From an uncultured Oscillospiraceae bacterium (lineage in GTDB: Bacteria > Bacillota > Clostridia > Oscillospirales > Acutalibacteraceae), in contig CASFRX010000038.1 in NCBI GenBank assembly GCA_949297075.1, positions 1 through 55,824 of the forward strand: 55,824 bases of DNA, in the 5' to 3' direction. Position 1 is the first letter of the stretch. The number at the start of each line of letters is the position of its first letter. The notes beneath the pieces were generated by a model, which was not told the DNA's origin, ran no database searches, and saw nothing but the letters and a program-made list of their open reading frames with translations. Below are positions 24,947 to 33,196 of this stretch, piece after piece. A program made the translations under genes and the position numbers.

Positions 24947-27007
24947 TTACAGCTTCATTGCAACGTCCCATGCCTGCCAGATGACAGTGCGCAGGTTGCC
25001 GACCTTGGAAGCATCACCCACAACATGAATGTGCTTGCCCTTGGGGGCAAGGGGAGCGGGCTTGTAGCCGACGGAAAGGATTACGCTGTCAGCGGCAATG
25101 TCAAGAGTCTTGCCGTCCTTAGTTGCGATTGTAACACCGTCTGCACGAACTTCTGTTGTCTTAGCCTCAAGGTGAACCTCAACATTCTTAGCGGCAAAGA
25201 AATCACGAAGATAGCTGGTGTTTGCAAGGCAGATTTTATCGGAAACGATAAGGTCGTGCTGCATTTCAACGATAACGGGAGTCTTGCCCTTGAGGAAGAG
25301 GTCATAAGCAATTTCACAGCCTGTAAGACCTCCGCCGACGATAACAACCTTGTCGCCTACGGGCTTCTCTTCAAGAAGATATTCTACAGCCTGGATGCCG
25401 TATTCATTAGCGCCCTTAACGGGGATTCTGTTTGCTACAGCGCCTGTTGCAACGATAACTTCATCTGCACCGAGGGAGTTAACATCCTTAATCTCTGTGT
25501 TGAGCTTAACTGTGATGTCGGAATATTTACGGATTTCACGGTTGTACCATGCGATAAGGTCACGGTCTTTCTCCTTGTATGAGGGAGCTGCTGCTGCGAT
25601 GAATACGCCGCCGAGCTTGTCGCTCTTTTCGTAAAGAGTGACCTTGTGGCCTCTCTTGCAGCAAACGAGAGCTGCTTCCATGCCGCCGATGCCGCCGCCG
25701 ATAACTGCAATGTTCTTTTTCTTCTTTGCAGGAACGAGCTTATATTTTTTGGACTGCATAACTCTGGGATCGAGAGCGCAGCGTGCAATGTGGCTTGTAT
25801 CGGGAATGCTCTGCTGGTTTGCTGTGCCCTTATACTTAGCCATGTTGAAGCAAGCGTTGTGGCAGCAGATACAGGGACGAATGTCTTCCATTCTGTCCTC
25901 AATGAGCTTTGTAATCCATTGGTCGTCGGCGAGGAACTGACGAGCAATGCCCATAGCGTCGATTCTGCCGTCGGCAATAGCCTGAGCGCCTACATCGGGC
26001 TCCATACGGCCTGCACAGACAACGGGAATATCAACAAACTTCTTGATGTGTGAAACATCTTCAAGGTTGCAGTTCTGAGGCATGTACATTGGCGGATGTG
26101 CCCAGTACCATGAATCGTATGTACCGTTGTCGGCGTTGAGCATATCGTAGCCTGCATCCTGAAGATATTTAGCTGCCTTTTCGCTCTCTGCCATATCACG
26201 GCCGATTTCTTTGTATTCTTCGCCGGGAATAGCGCCTACGCAGAAATCCTTAACCTTGGATTCAACGGAGTAACGCAGGGAAACAGGGAAATCCTTGCCG
26301 CACTTTGCCTTGATAGCCTTGACAATATCCGTAGCAAAACGGTAGCGGTTTTCAAAAGAGCCGCCGTATTTGTCTGTACGCTTGTTGGTGTAGGGAAGAG
26401 TGAACTGGTCAAGAAGGTAACCTTCGTGAACGGCGTGAACTTCAATACCGTCAACGCCTGCTTTCTGGCAGAGATAAGCTGTCTTTGCAAAAGCGTCAAC
26501 AATTTCTTCAATCTGCTTAACTGTAATTTCAGGGGTAATGATATTTTCTGCCCAACGAGAAGGCAGGGGGCTGGGACTTGCAAGCTCGTGTGCCGTGTCG
26601 AGAACAGGCTTGACGAGAGTTCTTAAAACGGGGTTGTTGTGGATGGGAACAAGGGGCGATGAAATAGCCCATGAACGGCCCATACCTGCTGTAATCTGAA
26701 CGAACAGCTTTGCGCCGTACTTATGGATTTCGTCCATAAATTCTTTCAGCTCGTCAAATTTCTTTTCTCCCTGCCAGAGCCATTTGCCGAAAAAGGTATC
26801 TTTGATGGGAGCGATGCCGGGGATAATAAGGCCGACATTGTTTTTTGCTTTTTCGATGAAGAATGCCGCAGCTTCCTTATCGAAATGGTTGGGCTCCATC
26901 CAACCGAACAGAGAGGTACCGCCCATGGGGCACATAACTATTCTGTTCTTGATTTCACAGTTGCCTATTTTCCACGGGGTAAACAGGGCTTCGTACTTAG
27001 GATCCAT
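24947..27007 (-). CDS. Old yellow enzyme/2-enoate reductase-type NADH:flavin oxidoreductase
   Basis: A 686-residue Fe-S flavoprotein of the 2,4-dienoyl-CoA reductase/2-enoate reductase/BaiCD-BaiH group, which reduces activated C=C bonds with NAD(P)H. The N-terminal FMN TIM barrel shows NRIVMCPMGG, GIEVHAVHEGYLLDQF and TDKYGGSFENRYRF. Near residues 340-380 are DAMGIARQFLADDQW and the [4Fe-4S] cysteines of PCICCHNACF with a fourth Cys in ARCALDP. The C-terminal half has two dinucleotide folds, VIGGGIGGMEAAL (FAD) and VVIVGGGLTGCEIA (NADH). ATG 27007 is chosen over 27019 because the GGGA site overlaps the upstream ATG. It has a perfect promoter of its own. Next to a dehydratase, it may saturate the enoate that enzyme makes. 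Confidence 0.9.
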   Translation of the reverse strand: MDPKYEALFTPWKIGNCEIKNRIVMCPMGGTSLFGWMEPNHFDKEAAAFFIEKAKNNVGLIIPGIAPIKDTFFGKWLWQGEKKFDELKEFMDEIHKYGAKLFVQITAGMGRSWAISSPLVPIHNNPVLRTLVKPVLDTAHELASPSPLPSRWAENIITPEITVKQIEEIVDAFAKTAYLCQKAGVDGIEVHAVHEGYLLDQFTLPYTNKRTDKYGGSFENRYRFATDIVKAIKAKCGKDFPVSLRYSVESKVKDFCVGAIPGEEYKEIGRDMAESEKAAKYLQDAGYDMLNADNGTYDSWYWAHPPMYMPQNCNLEDVSHIKKFVDIPVVCAGRMEPDVGAQAIADGRIDAMGIARQFLADDQWITKLIEDRMEDIRPCICCHNACFNMAKYKGTANQQSIPDTSHIARCALDPRVMQSKKYKLVPAKKKKNIAVIGGGIGGMEAALVCCKRGHKVTLYEKSDKLGGVFIAAAAPSYKEKDRDLIAWYNREIRKYSDITVKLNTEIKDVNSLGADEVIVATGAVANRIPVKGANEYGIQAVEYLLEEKPVGDKVVIVGGGLTGCEIAYDLFLKGKTPVIVEMQHDLIVSDKICLANTSYLRDFFAAKNVEVHLEAKTTEVRADGVTIATKDGKTLDIAADSVILSVGYKPAPLAPKGKHIHVVGDASKVGNLRTVIWQAWDVAMKL

Positions 27008-27046
27008 GAAAAAACACATCCCTTTTATAAAATATTATACAACGAA

Positions 27047-27075
27047 ATTATATAAAAAATGGTGCTATGTGTCAA
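27047..27075 (-). promoter_or_regulatory. Consensus promoter of the flavoprotein gene
   Basis: Minus strand TTGACA (27075-27070) and TATAAT (27052-27047) with a 17-bp spacer, 40 bp before the start codon. Confidence 0.8.
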
Positions 27076-27146
27076 GAGGAGGAGCGCACAAGCACATAAA
27101 ATTATTATATATCTATATAAAATAAAGGTATTACATATTTGGTTTC

Positions 27147-27175
27147 TTGACATGGTACGGAGCTTACTGTATAAT
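27147..27175 (+). promoter_or_regulatory. Consensus promoter of the subtilase gene
   Basis: TTGACA 27147-27152 and TATAAT 27170-27175 with a 17-bp spacer. It is divergent from the flavoprotein promoter 72 bp away and may drive the whole subtilase-to-recG run. Confidence 0.8.
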
Positions 27176-27241
27176 AAATACTGAAAAAATATGAATTTAG
27201 TAACTTATATTAATAGATTGAGAGCGAAAGGCGGATAGATC

Positions 27242-30200
27242 ATGAATAGAAATGTAAAAAGATTTGCTGCTCTTGTTATGACTGCAGCGTTAGCTGTATC
27301 ATTCTGCCTTTTTGCAAGCGCAAAAAGCGCCAATAAATATGGGCTTGGTTTAAGCGTGGAGATCAGCAGTTCAACGGTCAATTTTTCCCTTAAAAATTCC
27401 AATGATTTCAGCGTCGGCTCTGTTTCCGTCAGCCCTGCCGTGCCTGTGGAATTAAAGCTTGATTCAGAGGAAATGTATGCCATCGATGAGCTTGAAAAGG
27501 GCGAAAAAATCGAGGGAAGCTTTACCTTTTCAGCTAATCAGGCGGCTGTATCTGCTTCGGCAAGCGAGGAAGCTGAAGAAAGCTCAACGGGAAAAACCGT
27601 TGCCGTTATTGCGGCGGTTATTTTAGCTATTGCGGTGGCTGTGTTTATTGCCGTAAAGGGTATAAAGCATAAGAAAGCGGCGGCAATGGTCATGGCTGTT
27701 ATGATGCTTTTGCCCATGGGCTCGGTTTTCGGCGTTCATGCCGTGGGTGTTGAGGATTTAGAGAGCTTTACCCTTGAAGAAACAGTTACCGTAGACGGAA
27801 AAGAATACCCCGTAGCTCTGACGGTTTATTACAAAGCAAATTCGGCAAAGCAGAGCTATTTTGAGTTTGAAACTTCGCCTGAAAATGTCCCTGAAAAAGA
27901 CGAAACCGTTACAAGGCTTGTGACCGATTTCAGCGGAACGGCGGCGGCAAACGGCTCCGTTCAAAAGGTAAGCTACACGGTTAAAAGCGAGCTTGACGGC
28001 TATGAAGACGCTGTTACAGGTGATGCACAGCTCATAGGCTGTGATTGGAGCGCCGATAAGCTTCCTTTGAAGCCCGGCAAAAACCAAATCACTTTCACGG
28101 CTTCCCTTGAAACCGGAGAGGAGCAAACTCAGACCTACACTCTTATCTACGATTCCGGCGAAGTTTATAATCACAGCGCAGACGAGGTAAGAGAAGAGGA
28201 CGGCACAAAATATATTGAAAATATGCTCAACATATTCTTTGAGGTCGGCACAACCGATGAGAGAATTGAGGAGATTTTGGCTGCTGAAAAGGCTGTTCGT
28301 ATAGGCGAAATCAACGGCGCAATTATGGTGCAGGCAAGAGTAATTGCCGAGAACCTTGCAGAGCTTGAAGCGAAAAAAGCAGATTTTAATAAATATGACG
28401 AAGTTGTGCTGGCGGAAATTAACTCCGTTGTTGATATAGCCGCCGATGCAGAGCCCGTTTATCCCAATGATCCATGGTATAACAACACAAATTATGCTTA
28501 TTCATGGGATGAAAATATGCCTGAGGGCAATAACTGGAGCGCAGAGGCTATCCGAGCCCCCGGCGCATGGGCCTATAATAAATATTTCAGCAATGTTAAG
28601 GTTGGCGTGGTGGACGAAGGCTTCTACACAGGCCATGAAGATTACGATAACCTTATTACTTTCCCAAGCTCTCTGTATGAGGACAATAATAATGCCGCAA
28701 GCTCCCACGGAACTCATGTTGCAGGTATTATAGGCGCAACGGCAAACAACGGCAAGGGCATAACCGGTTTGCTATGGGATGTTGATATTATCGGCGCAGG
28801 CTATCAGACGGGTTCGGGCGACAGCATTGCAAATGTTGTTAATGCGGTAACTGCCGTTGTAGAGAGCGGCGCAAAGGTAGTTAATTTATCTATAGGTTTC
28901 AGCAAAACATCTTCAGACGGTTCAAATCCGTATCTGACCCCGTATTCTGAAAATTTTCTTGCTCAAACCTCAGGCCCCTGTGCGGTCGGTATGGATGCTT
29001 TGCTTGAACAGGGCAGAGAATTTGTTGTTGTTCAGTCCGCCGGTAACGGCACTATCGACACACGCTTAGGAGACAATGTTTATCGCAGTGACGACGCTGT
29101 GCAAAACGGTCTTTACTGCTCGATAAAAACGACGCGCACTTACGGAACTCTCAGCGCAGCGGATGTTCAAAATGTTTATGACAGAATAATCGTTGCAGGT
29201 GCGATTCAAAATATAAGCAATGCCACCAACGGTATATATATGTCCATGTGGGAGAGGAGCAACGGCGGTGAAAGAGTTGATATTTATGCTCCCGGCGTCA
29301 GAGTTTACAGCTGCATACCTGATACGAAAAACCCGGAAAACAAAAACGATACCACAATTTATAAATATGGCTATATGTCCGGCACATCTCAGGCGGCTCC
29401 CATTGTTACATCGGTTGCAGGTCTTTGCTTTGCAATTAACCCGAACCTCACAGGTGCACAGGTTAAGGCGATTATCTGCGATGACGCAAACTCCGAGCAT
29501 ACAGCGCATGACTATTCGCTCGTTAATGCGGATACGGGCCTTGACTATCATCCCTTTACGGGTGACGGAAAGGTTATCAGCATGAAGCTCTGCGCCGAAG
29601 CCGCTTTGCGTACTGTTTGCGGCAGAGCCAGCTACAGCCACCTCAACAAGGTTGTAGCCGAAGCTCAGAACCTCAACCCCGATGATTTTACAAACTATGC
29701 CGATGTTCAGGCTGTTATTGACAGCATTGATTATAATCTCTATGAGTTTGAGCAGGATAAGGTTTCTGCCAAGGCAAACGAGCTTATTGCCGCTATGCAT
29801 AAGCTTCAGGAAAGACCAAAGGCTGATTATACTGCGGTTGATTCAGCAGTTGCTCAGGCTAAAGCTCTCGTTCCGGCTCACTATGTGGATTTCAGCGGCG
29901 TCACTGCCGCAGTGAACGCTGTAGTTTACGGCAAATATGAGGAGGAGCAGGCGGCTGTTGATAAAATGGCGCAGGATATCCTCGATGCCATAGCTGCTCT
30001 TGAGCTCAAACAGCTTATCAGCTCGACGAATCACAATGTCATTGTGGATAACACTAAAATGCTTATCGTTATAACCACCGAAAATCTTGAAGATGTATTG
30101 AATTGCCTTGACGGCGGCGGATATACCGTAAGCATCACTCCAAATAAGAACGGCATATATTCAACAGGCAGTACGGTTGAGCTGATAGCTCCGAAAACAC

Positions 30201-30442
30201 GCTCTGCAGGCGCAGAATATATGATAGCCTCTTTGGGCGATATCAACGGCGACGGCAAGGCTGACGGTGAGGACGCTTTCTTGATAAATCTTTATCTCAA
30301 TAGCGACCTTCAAGCCGAGGAATATATGAAAGCTGCCTATGATGCGGATTGCAGCGGCACTATTGATGCCGAAGATGTGGCTCTGCTTGAAAGAGTAGGT
30401 CTTTGCACCGATGTTATTATCAACACTTATACAGAAAGCTGA
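27242..30442 (+). CDS. Secreted subtilisin-like protease with FIVAR-like repeats and dockerin
   Basis: A 1066-residue S8 serine protease. Residues 1-27 are a signal peptide. Two further hydrophobic blocks follow (about 118-140 and 147-168); the second, after KHKK, looks like another signal sequence. Next come a cadherin/Big-like beta region, a propeptide-like helix region (about 320-395) and the S8 domain. The catalytic triad is Asp458 (VVDEG), His489 (HGTHVAG) and Ser716 (GTSQAAP), and the oxyanion Asn is in SAGNG. Residues ~800-925 hold two FIVAR-like helical repeats. A dockerin-like pair of Ca2+ loops (GDINGDGKADGEDA and DADCSGTIDAEDV, about 997-1056) ends the protein. The dockerin implies docking to a cohesin on a surface complex. 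No cohesin is visible here. Confidence 0.9.
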   Translation: MNRNVKRFAALVMTAALAVSFCLFASAKSANKYGLGLSVEISSSTVNFSLKNSNDFSVGSVSVSPAVPVELKLDSEEMYAIDELEKGEKIEGSFTFSANQAAVSASASEEAEESSTGKTVAVIAAVILAIAVAVFIAVKGIKHKKAAAMVMAVMMLLPMGSVFGVHAVGVEDLESFTLEETVTVDGKEYPVALTVYYKANSAKQSYFEFETSPENVPEKDETVTRLVTDFSGTAAANGSVQKVSYTVKSELDGYEDAVTGDAQLIGCDWSADKLPLKPGKNQITFTASLETGEEQTQTYTLIYDSGEVYNHSADEVREEDGTKYIENMLNIFFEVGTTDERIEEILAAEKAVRIGEINGAIMVQARVIAENLAELEAKKADFNKYDEVVLAEINSVVDIAADAEPVYPNDPWYNNTNYAYSWDENMPEGNNWSAEAIRAPGAWAYNKYFSNVKVGVVDEGFYTGHEDYDNLITFPSSLYEDNNNAASSHGTHVAGIIGATANNGKGITGLLWDVDIIGAGYQTGSGDSIANVVNAVTAVVESGAKVVNLSIGFSKTSSDGSNPYLTPYSENFLAQTSGPCAVGMDALLEQGREFVVVQSAGNGTIDTRLGDNVYRSDDAVQNGLYCSIKTTRTYGTLSAADVQNVYDRIIVAGAIQNISNATNGIYMSMWERSNGGERVDIYAPGVRVYSCIPDTKNPENKNDTTIYKYGYMSGTSQAAPIVTSVAGLCFAINPNLTGAQVKAIICDDANSEHTAHDYSLVNADTGLDYHPFTGDGKVISMKLCAEAALRTVCGRASYSHLNKVVAEAQNLNPDDFTNYADVQAVIDSIDYNLYEFEQDKVSAKANELIAAMHKLQERPKADYTAVDSAVAQAKALVPAHYVDFSGVTAAVNAVVYGKYEEEQAAVDKMAQDILDAIAALELKQLISSTNHNVIVDNTKMLIVITTENLEDVLNCLDGGGYTVSITPNKNGIYSTGSTVELIAPKTRSAGAEYMIASLGDINGDGKADGEDAFLINLYLNSDLQAEEYMKAAYDADCSGTIDAEDVALLERVGLCTDVIINTYTES

Positions 30443-30448
30443 AAGTTA

Positions 30449-31219
30449 ATGAATATACTTGCAATTGGCGATGTTGTGGGCGTGCCCGGCTGTGAATATC
30501 TGCGCCGAAGATTGCCCACGATTAAAAAAATTAACAAGGTGGATTTCTGCATAGTCAACGGCGAAAATTCCGCCGCAGGCAACGGCATTACGCCTCAATC
30601 TGCCGATTACCTGTTTGAAAGCGGCGTTGATGTTATCACAACGGGCAACCATTGCTACAGGCGCCGTGAGATTTATGACCGCTTGGATTCCGATCGCAAT
30701 ATTATCCGCCCCTATAACTACTATCCCTCAAATCCCGGCAAGGGCTTTACGGTTGCGGATATGGGAAGCGTTAAAATAGGCATAATAAACCTTAGCGGCA
30801 ACGCTTTTATGGAGGGGTCAAATCCCTTTGTTGCTGCCGATGAGGTTCTAAAGCAGCTTGATGATTGCCGCATAGTGCTGTGCGATTTCCATGCGGAGGC
30901 AACAGGCGAAAAACGAGCGTTGGGCTTCTATCTGGATGGCAGAATCAGCGCCCTTTTCGGTACTCATACACATGTTCAAACGGCAGACGAGCAGATTTTG
31001 CCCGGCGGCACAGGCTATATAACCGATTTGGGCATGGTCGGCGTTGTGCAAAGCGTTTTGGGTGTTGAGCCGCAAAATGTTATAACAAAGCTCAAAACAG
31101 GTATGCCCGCAAGGTTTGAAAATAACGAGGGTGAATGTATGCTCAATGCCTGCCTTTTTGAAATTGATAAATCAAGCGGCAAAACAACCGCAGTTGAGCG
31201 AATAAATATCCGAGGCTGA
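30449..31219 (+). CDS. YmdB-family metallophosphoesterase
   Basis: A 256-residue cytoplasmic enzyme of the TIGR00282 family. The Bacillus subtilis member hydrolyses 2',3'-cyclic nucleotides and influences biofilm and motility decisions. The characteristic ligands are visible: MNILAIGDVVGVPG (Asp), NGENSAAGNGIT (Glu/Asn), TTGNHCY (Asn/His), DFHAEATGEKRA and GTHTHVQTADEQILPGGTGYITDLGM. Family length is normal. In many Firmicutes ymdB sits beside rny; here RNase Y lies 12 kb away. The start is 6 bp after the subtilase stop, with AAAG(T)T as a weak ribosome binding site. Confidence 0.93.
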   Translation: MNILAIGDVVGVPGCEYLRRRLPTIKKINKVDFCIVNGENSAAGNGITPQSADYLFESGVDVITTGNHCYRRREIYDRLDSDRNIIRPYNYYPSNPGKGFTVADMGSVKIGIINLSGNAFMEGSNPFVAADEVLKQLDDCRIVLCDFHAEATGEKRALGFYLDGRISALFGTHTHVQTADEQILPGGTGYITDLGMVGVVQSVLGVEPQNVITKLKTGMPARFENNEGECMLNACLFEIDKSSGKTTAVERINIRG

Positions 31220-31222
31220 GAA

Positions 31223-32821
31223 ATGAAAAAGATTAACAAAATTTTGGCTTTGCTTTCTGCTTTAGCTCTTTTAGCCGGGCTTTGCGCCTGCGGAGGCAAA
31301 GAGAAGAAACCGGAAGCCGATTCCGGCGAAGAAAATAAAATTGAGCAGCAGCTGCCTGAAGGCAGCATAACCTTGCCCATAGCTCATAACGATACACTTG
31401 ACCCATTCAAGAATATCAGCTCAGTTAACCGCTCTTTGGTAACTTTGCTCTATGATTCACTGATTTGTATTGATGAGAATTTTCAGCCTCAACCCCTGCT
31501 TGCCGAAAACTACAGCCTTAACGGCACACAGCTTAGCGTAACTCTCAAGGCTGCCGCCTTTTCCGATGGCTCGGCGGTGACGGCTCAGGATGTTATATAT
31601 TCCTTTGAGCAGGCTAAAAAAAGCGATTATTATTCCCCTCGGCTCAAGGGCTTTGACAGCGCACAGGGAAGCGGAAATTCCGTTGTGTTCAGCCTAAAAA
31701 AAGCTGATATTTTTGCTGTTTCTTCTCTGGATTTCCCCATAGTTAAAAGCGGCACGGTGCAGCCTCAGGGCGAGGAAACGGAGCTATATAAAATTATCCC
31801 TCCAACAGGCTCGGGCAGATATATTCTAAGCGGCTCTCTGCCCAATGCGACCCTTGTTTTAAATCAAAGCAATTCACGAAATGCAAATGCTGAAATATAT
31901 ACTATAAATCTGTTTGAGATTAACGATTCCGACGGCATTGCTTACGGGCTTCAAATCGGCAACTACGATTGTTGGTATAATGATTTGTCAGGGGGAGAAT
32001 ACTTCCGAGTGAATGCAGGCCTTTCGGTTGTGCCTACAAATAATTTAGTCTATTTAGGCTTCAACAGCGATAAGAAAATTTTTCAAAATCCCAATGTCAG
32101 GCGAGCAGTTTCCATGCTGATAAGCCGGGAAGAAATTGTTTCTCAGGGCTTTCAGGGACACGCAGCGGCGGCATGGCTGCCCTTTAATCCTGCCTGGTCG
32201 GCTATGGATGCAATCGCCTCAAACGGCTCTGCCGCAAGCAGTAAAGACCTTGCTTTGCAGATTCTGGAGGGTGAGGGCTACACCTCGGTAAACACTTACG
32301 GCTACCGTTGCAGCAATGCCTTGAGCCTCAACTGTACCCTTACGGTTTGCAGCGGCAATTCTTTTAAAACAGCCGCCGCTGAGCAGATAAAAGGACAGCT
32401 TGCCGCTCTTAATTTCAATGTGAAAATTATTCAGCTCGATTATAAGGATTATGTCAGGGCTGTGGCTGAGGGGAATTACGATATGTATCTCGGCGAAATC
32501 AAGATTCCTGCCAATATGTCCCTTGATGAGTTTTTGACTTCGGGCGGTGCGGCAAACCTCAATGTTTACCGAGAGAATGAAGACGGCTCGGAAGAAATCA
32601 GCGCATGCTTCGACGCATACGATAAGCTTAAAAAGGGCGAATACTCGCTCTCTGATTTTTGTATGCTCTTTGAAACGGAAATGCCCTTTGTGCCTGTCTG
32701 CTACCGAAACGGAGCTCAGGTTTATTCCCGACGCTTCAAGTCGGAGGTTAAGGGCACTTGTTACGACAATTTTTATAATATAAATACATGGAAAGTTGAA
32801 TCAAACGAAAAAACGGAGTGA
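31223..32821 (+). CDS. Solute-binding lipoprotein, peptide/nickel ABC type (SBP_bac_5)
   Basis: An extracellular binding protein of 532 residues. It has a signal peptide with lipobox LAGLCAC, a charged linker, and the family-5 fold: TLDPFKNISSVNRSLVTLLYDSLI, VTLKAAAFSDGSAVTAQDVIYSFEQAK and FQNPNVRRAVSMLISREEIV. Such proteins deliver peptides or nickel to an ABC transporter. No permease or ATPase gene is nearby, so this is an orphan binding protein or works with a transporter elsewhere. It is only 3 bp after ymdB and runs into the Asp23-like gene. Confidence 0.88.
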   Translation: MKKINKILALLSALALLAGLCACGGKEKKPEADSGEENKIEQQLPEGSITLPIAHNDTLDPFKNISSVNRSLVTLLYDSLICIDENFQPQPLLAENYSLNGTQLSVTLKAAAFSDGSAVTAQDVIYSFEQAKKSDYYSPRLKGFDSAQGSGNSVVFSLKKADIFAVSSLDFPIVKSGTVQPQGEETELYKIIPPTGSGRYILSGSLPNATLVLNQSNSRNANAEIYTINLFEINDSDGIAYGLQIGNYDCWYNDLSGGEYFRVNAGLSVVPTNNLVYLGFNSDKKIFQNPNVRRAVSMLISREEIVSQGFQGHAAAAWLPFNPAWSAMDAIASNGSAASSKDLALQILEGEGYTSVNTYGYRCSNALSLNCTLTVCSGNSFKTAAAEQIKGQLAALNFNVKIIQLDYKDYVRAVAEGNYDMYLGEIKIPANMSLDEFLTSGGAANLNVYRENEDGSEEISACFDAYDKLKKGEYSLSDFCMLFETEMPFVPVCYRNGAQVYSRRFKSEVKGTCYDNFYNINTWKVESNEKTE

Positions 32822-32826
32822 AAGAA

Positions 32827-33186
32827 ATGATTAAACTGGAAAACCATCTTGGCACAATAATCATATCGGAAGATTATTTCAGAGTGCTTATCGGCCGTGC
32901 TGTATCGGCTTGCTTCGGCGTTGCAGGCATGGCGAACGGCAACTGCCGCCAGCAGCTGCGCTCTTTTTTCAAAAAATCCCAATCCTTTGATGATCAGGGC
33001 ATACTAATAAGCAGTGGCTTGCAGGGTCTAAAAATCGAACTGCATATTGTTATAACCTACGGGCTTAATATTGCAGAAATTTGTCGAAGCATCGAAAACA
33101 AGGTCAGATATACGGTAGAAAATGCAACAGGGCTTACTGTCGGCAGTGTAAAGGTCTATGTTGATTCAATGAAGACAGAAAGCTGA
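32827..33186 (+). CDS. Asp23/Gls24 family envelope-stress-like protein
   Basis: A cytoplasmic protein of 119 residues with the Asp23 pattern. LGTIIISEDYFRVLIGRAVSACFGVAGMA is followed by LKIELHIVITYGLNIAEICRSIENKVRYTVENATGLTVGSVKVYVDSM. In Firmicutes YloU-type Asp23 proteins are encoded directly before the YloV/DAK2 protein, exactly as here. ATG 32827 is chosen because GGAG ends 8 bases before it; the gene overlaps nothing once this start is used. Function in this family is loosely defined as membrane-associated stress tolerance. Confidence 0.9.
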   Translation: MIKLENHLGTIIISEDYFRVLIGRAVSACFGVAGMANGNCRQQLRSFFKKSQSFDDQGILISSGLQGLKIELHIVITYGLNIAEICRSIENKVRYTVENATGLTVGSVKVYVDSMKTES

Positions 33187-33196
33187 GGTACTTAAA

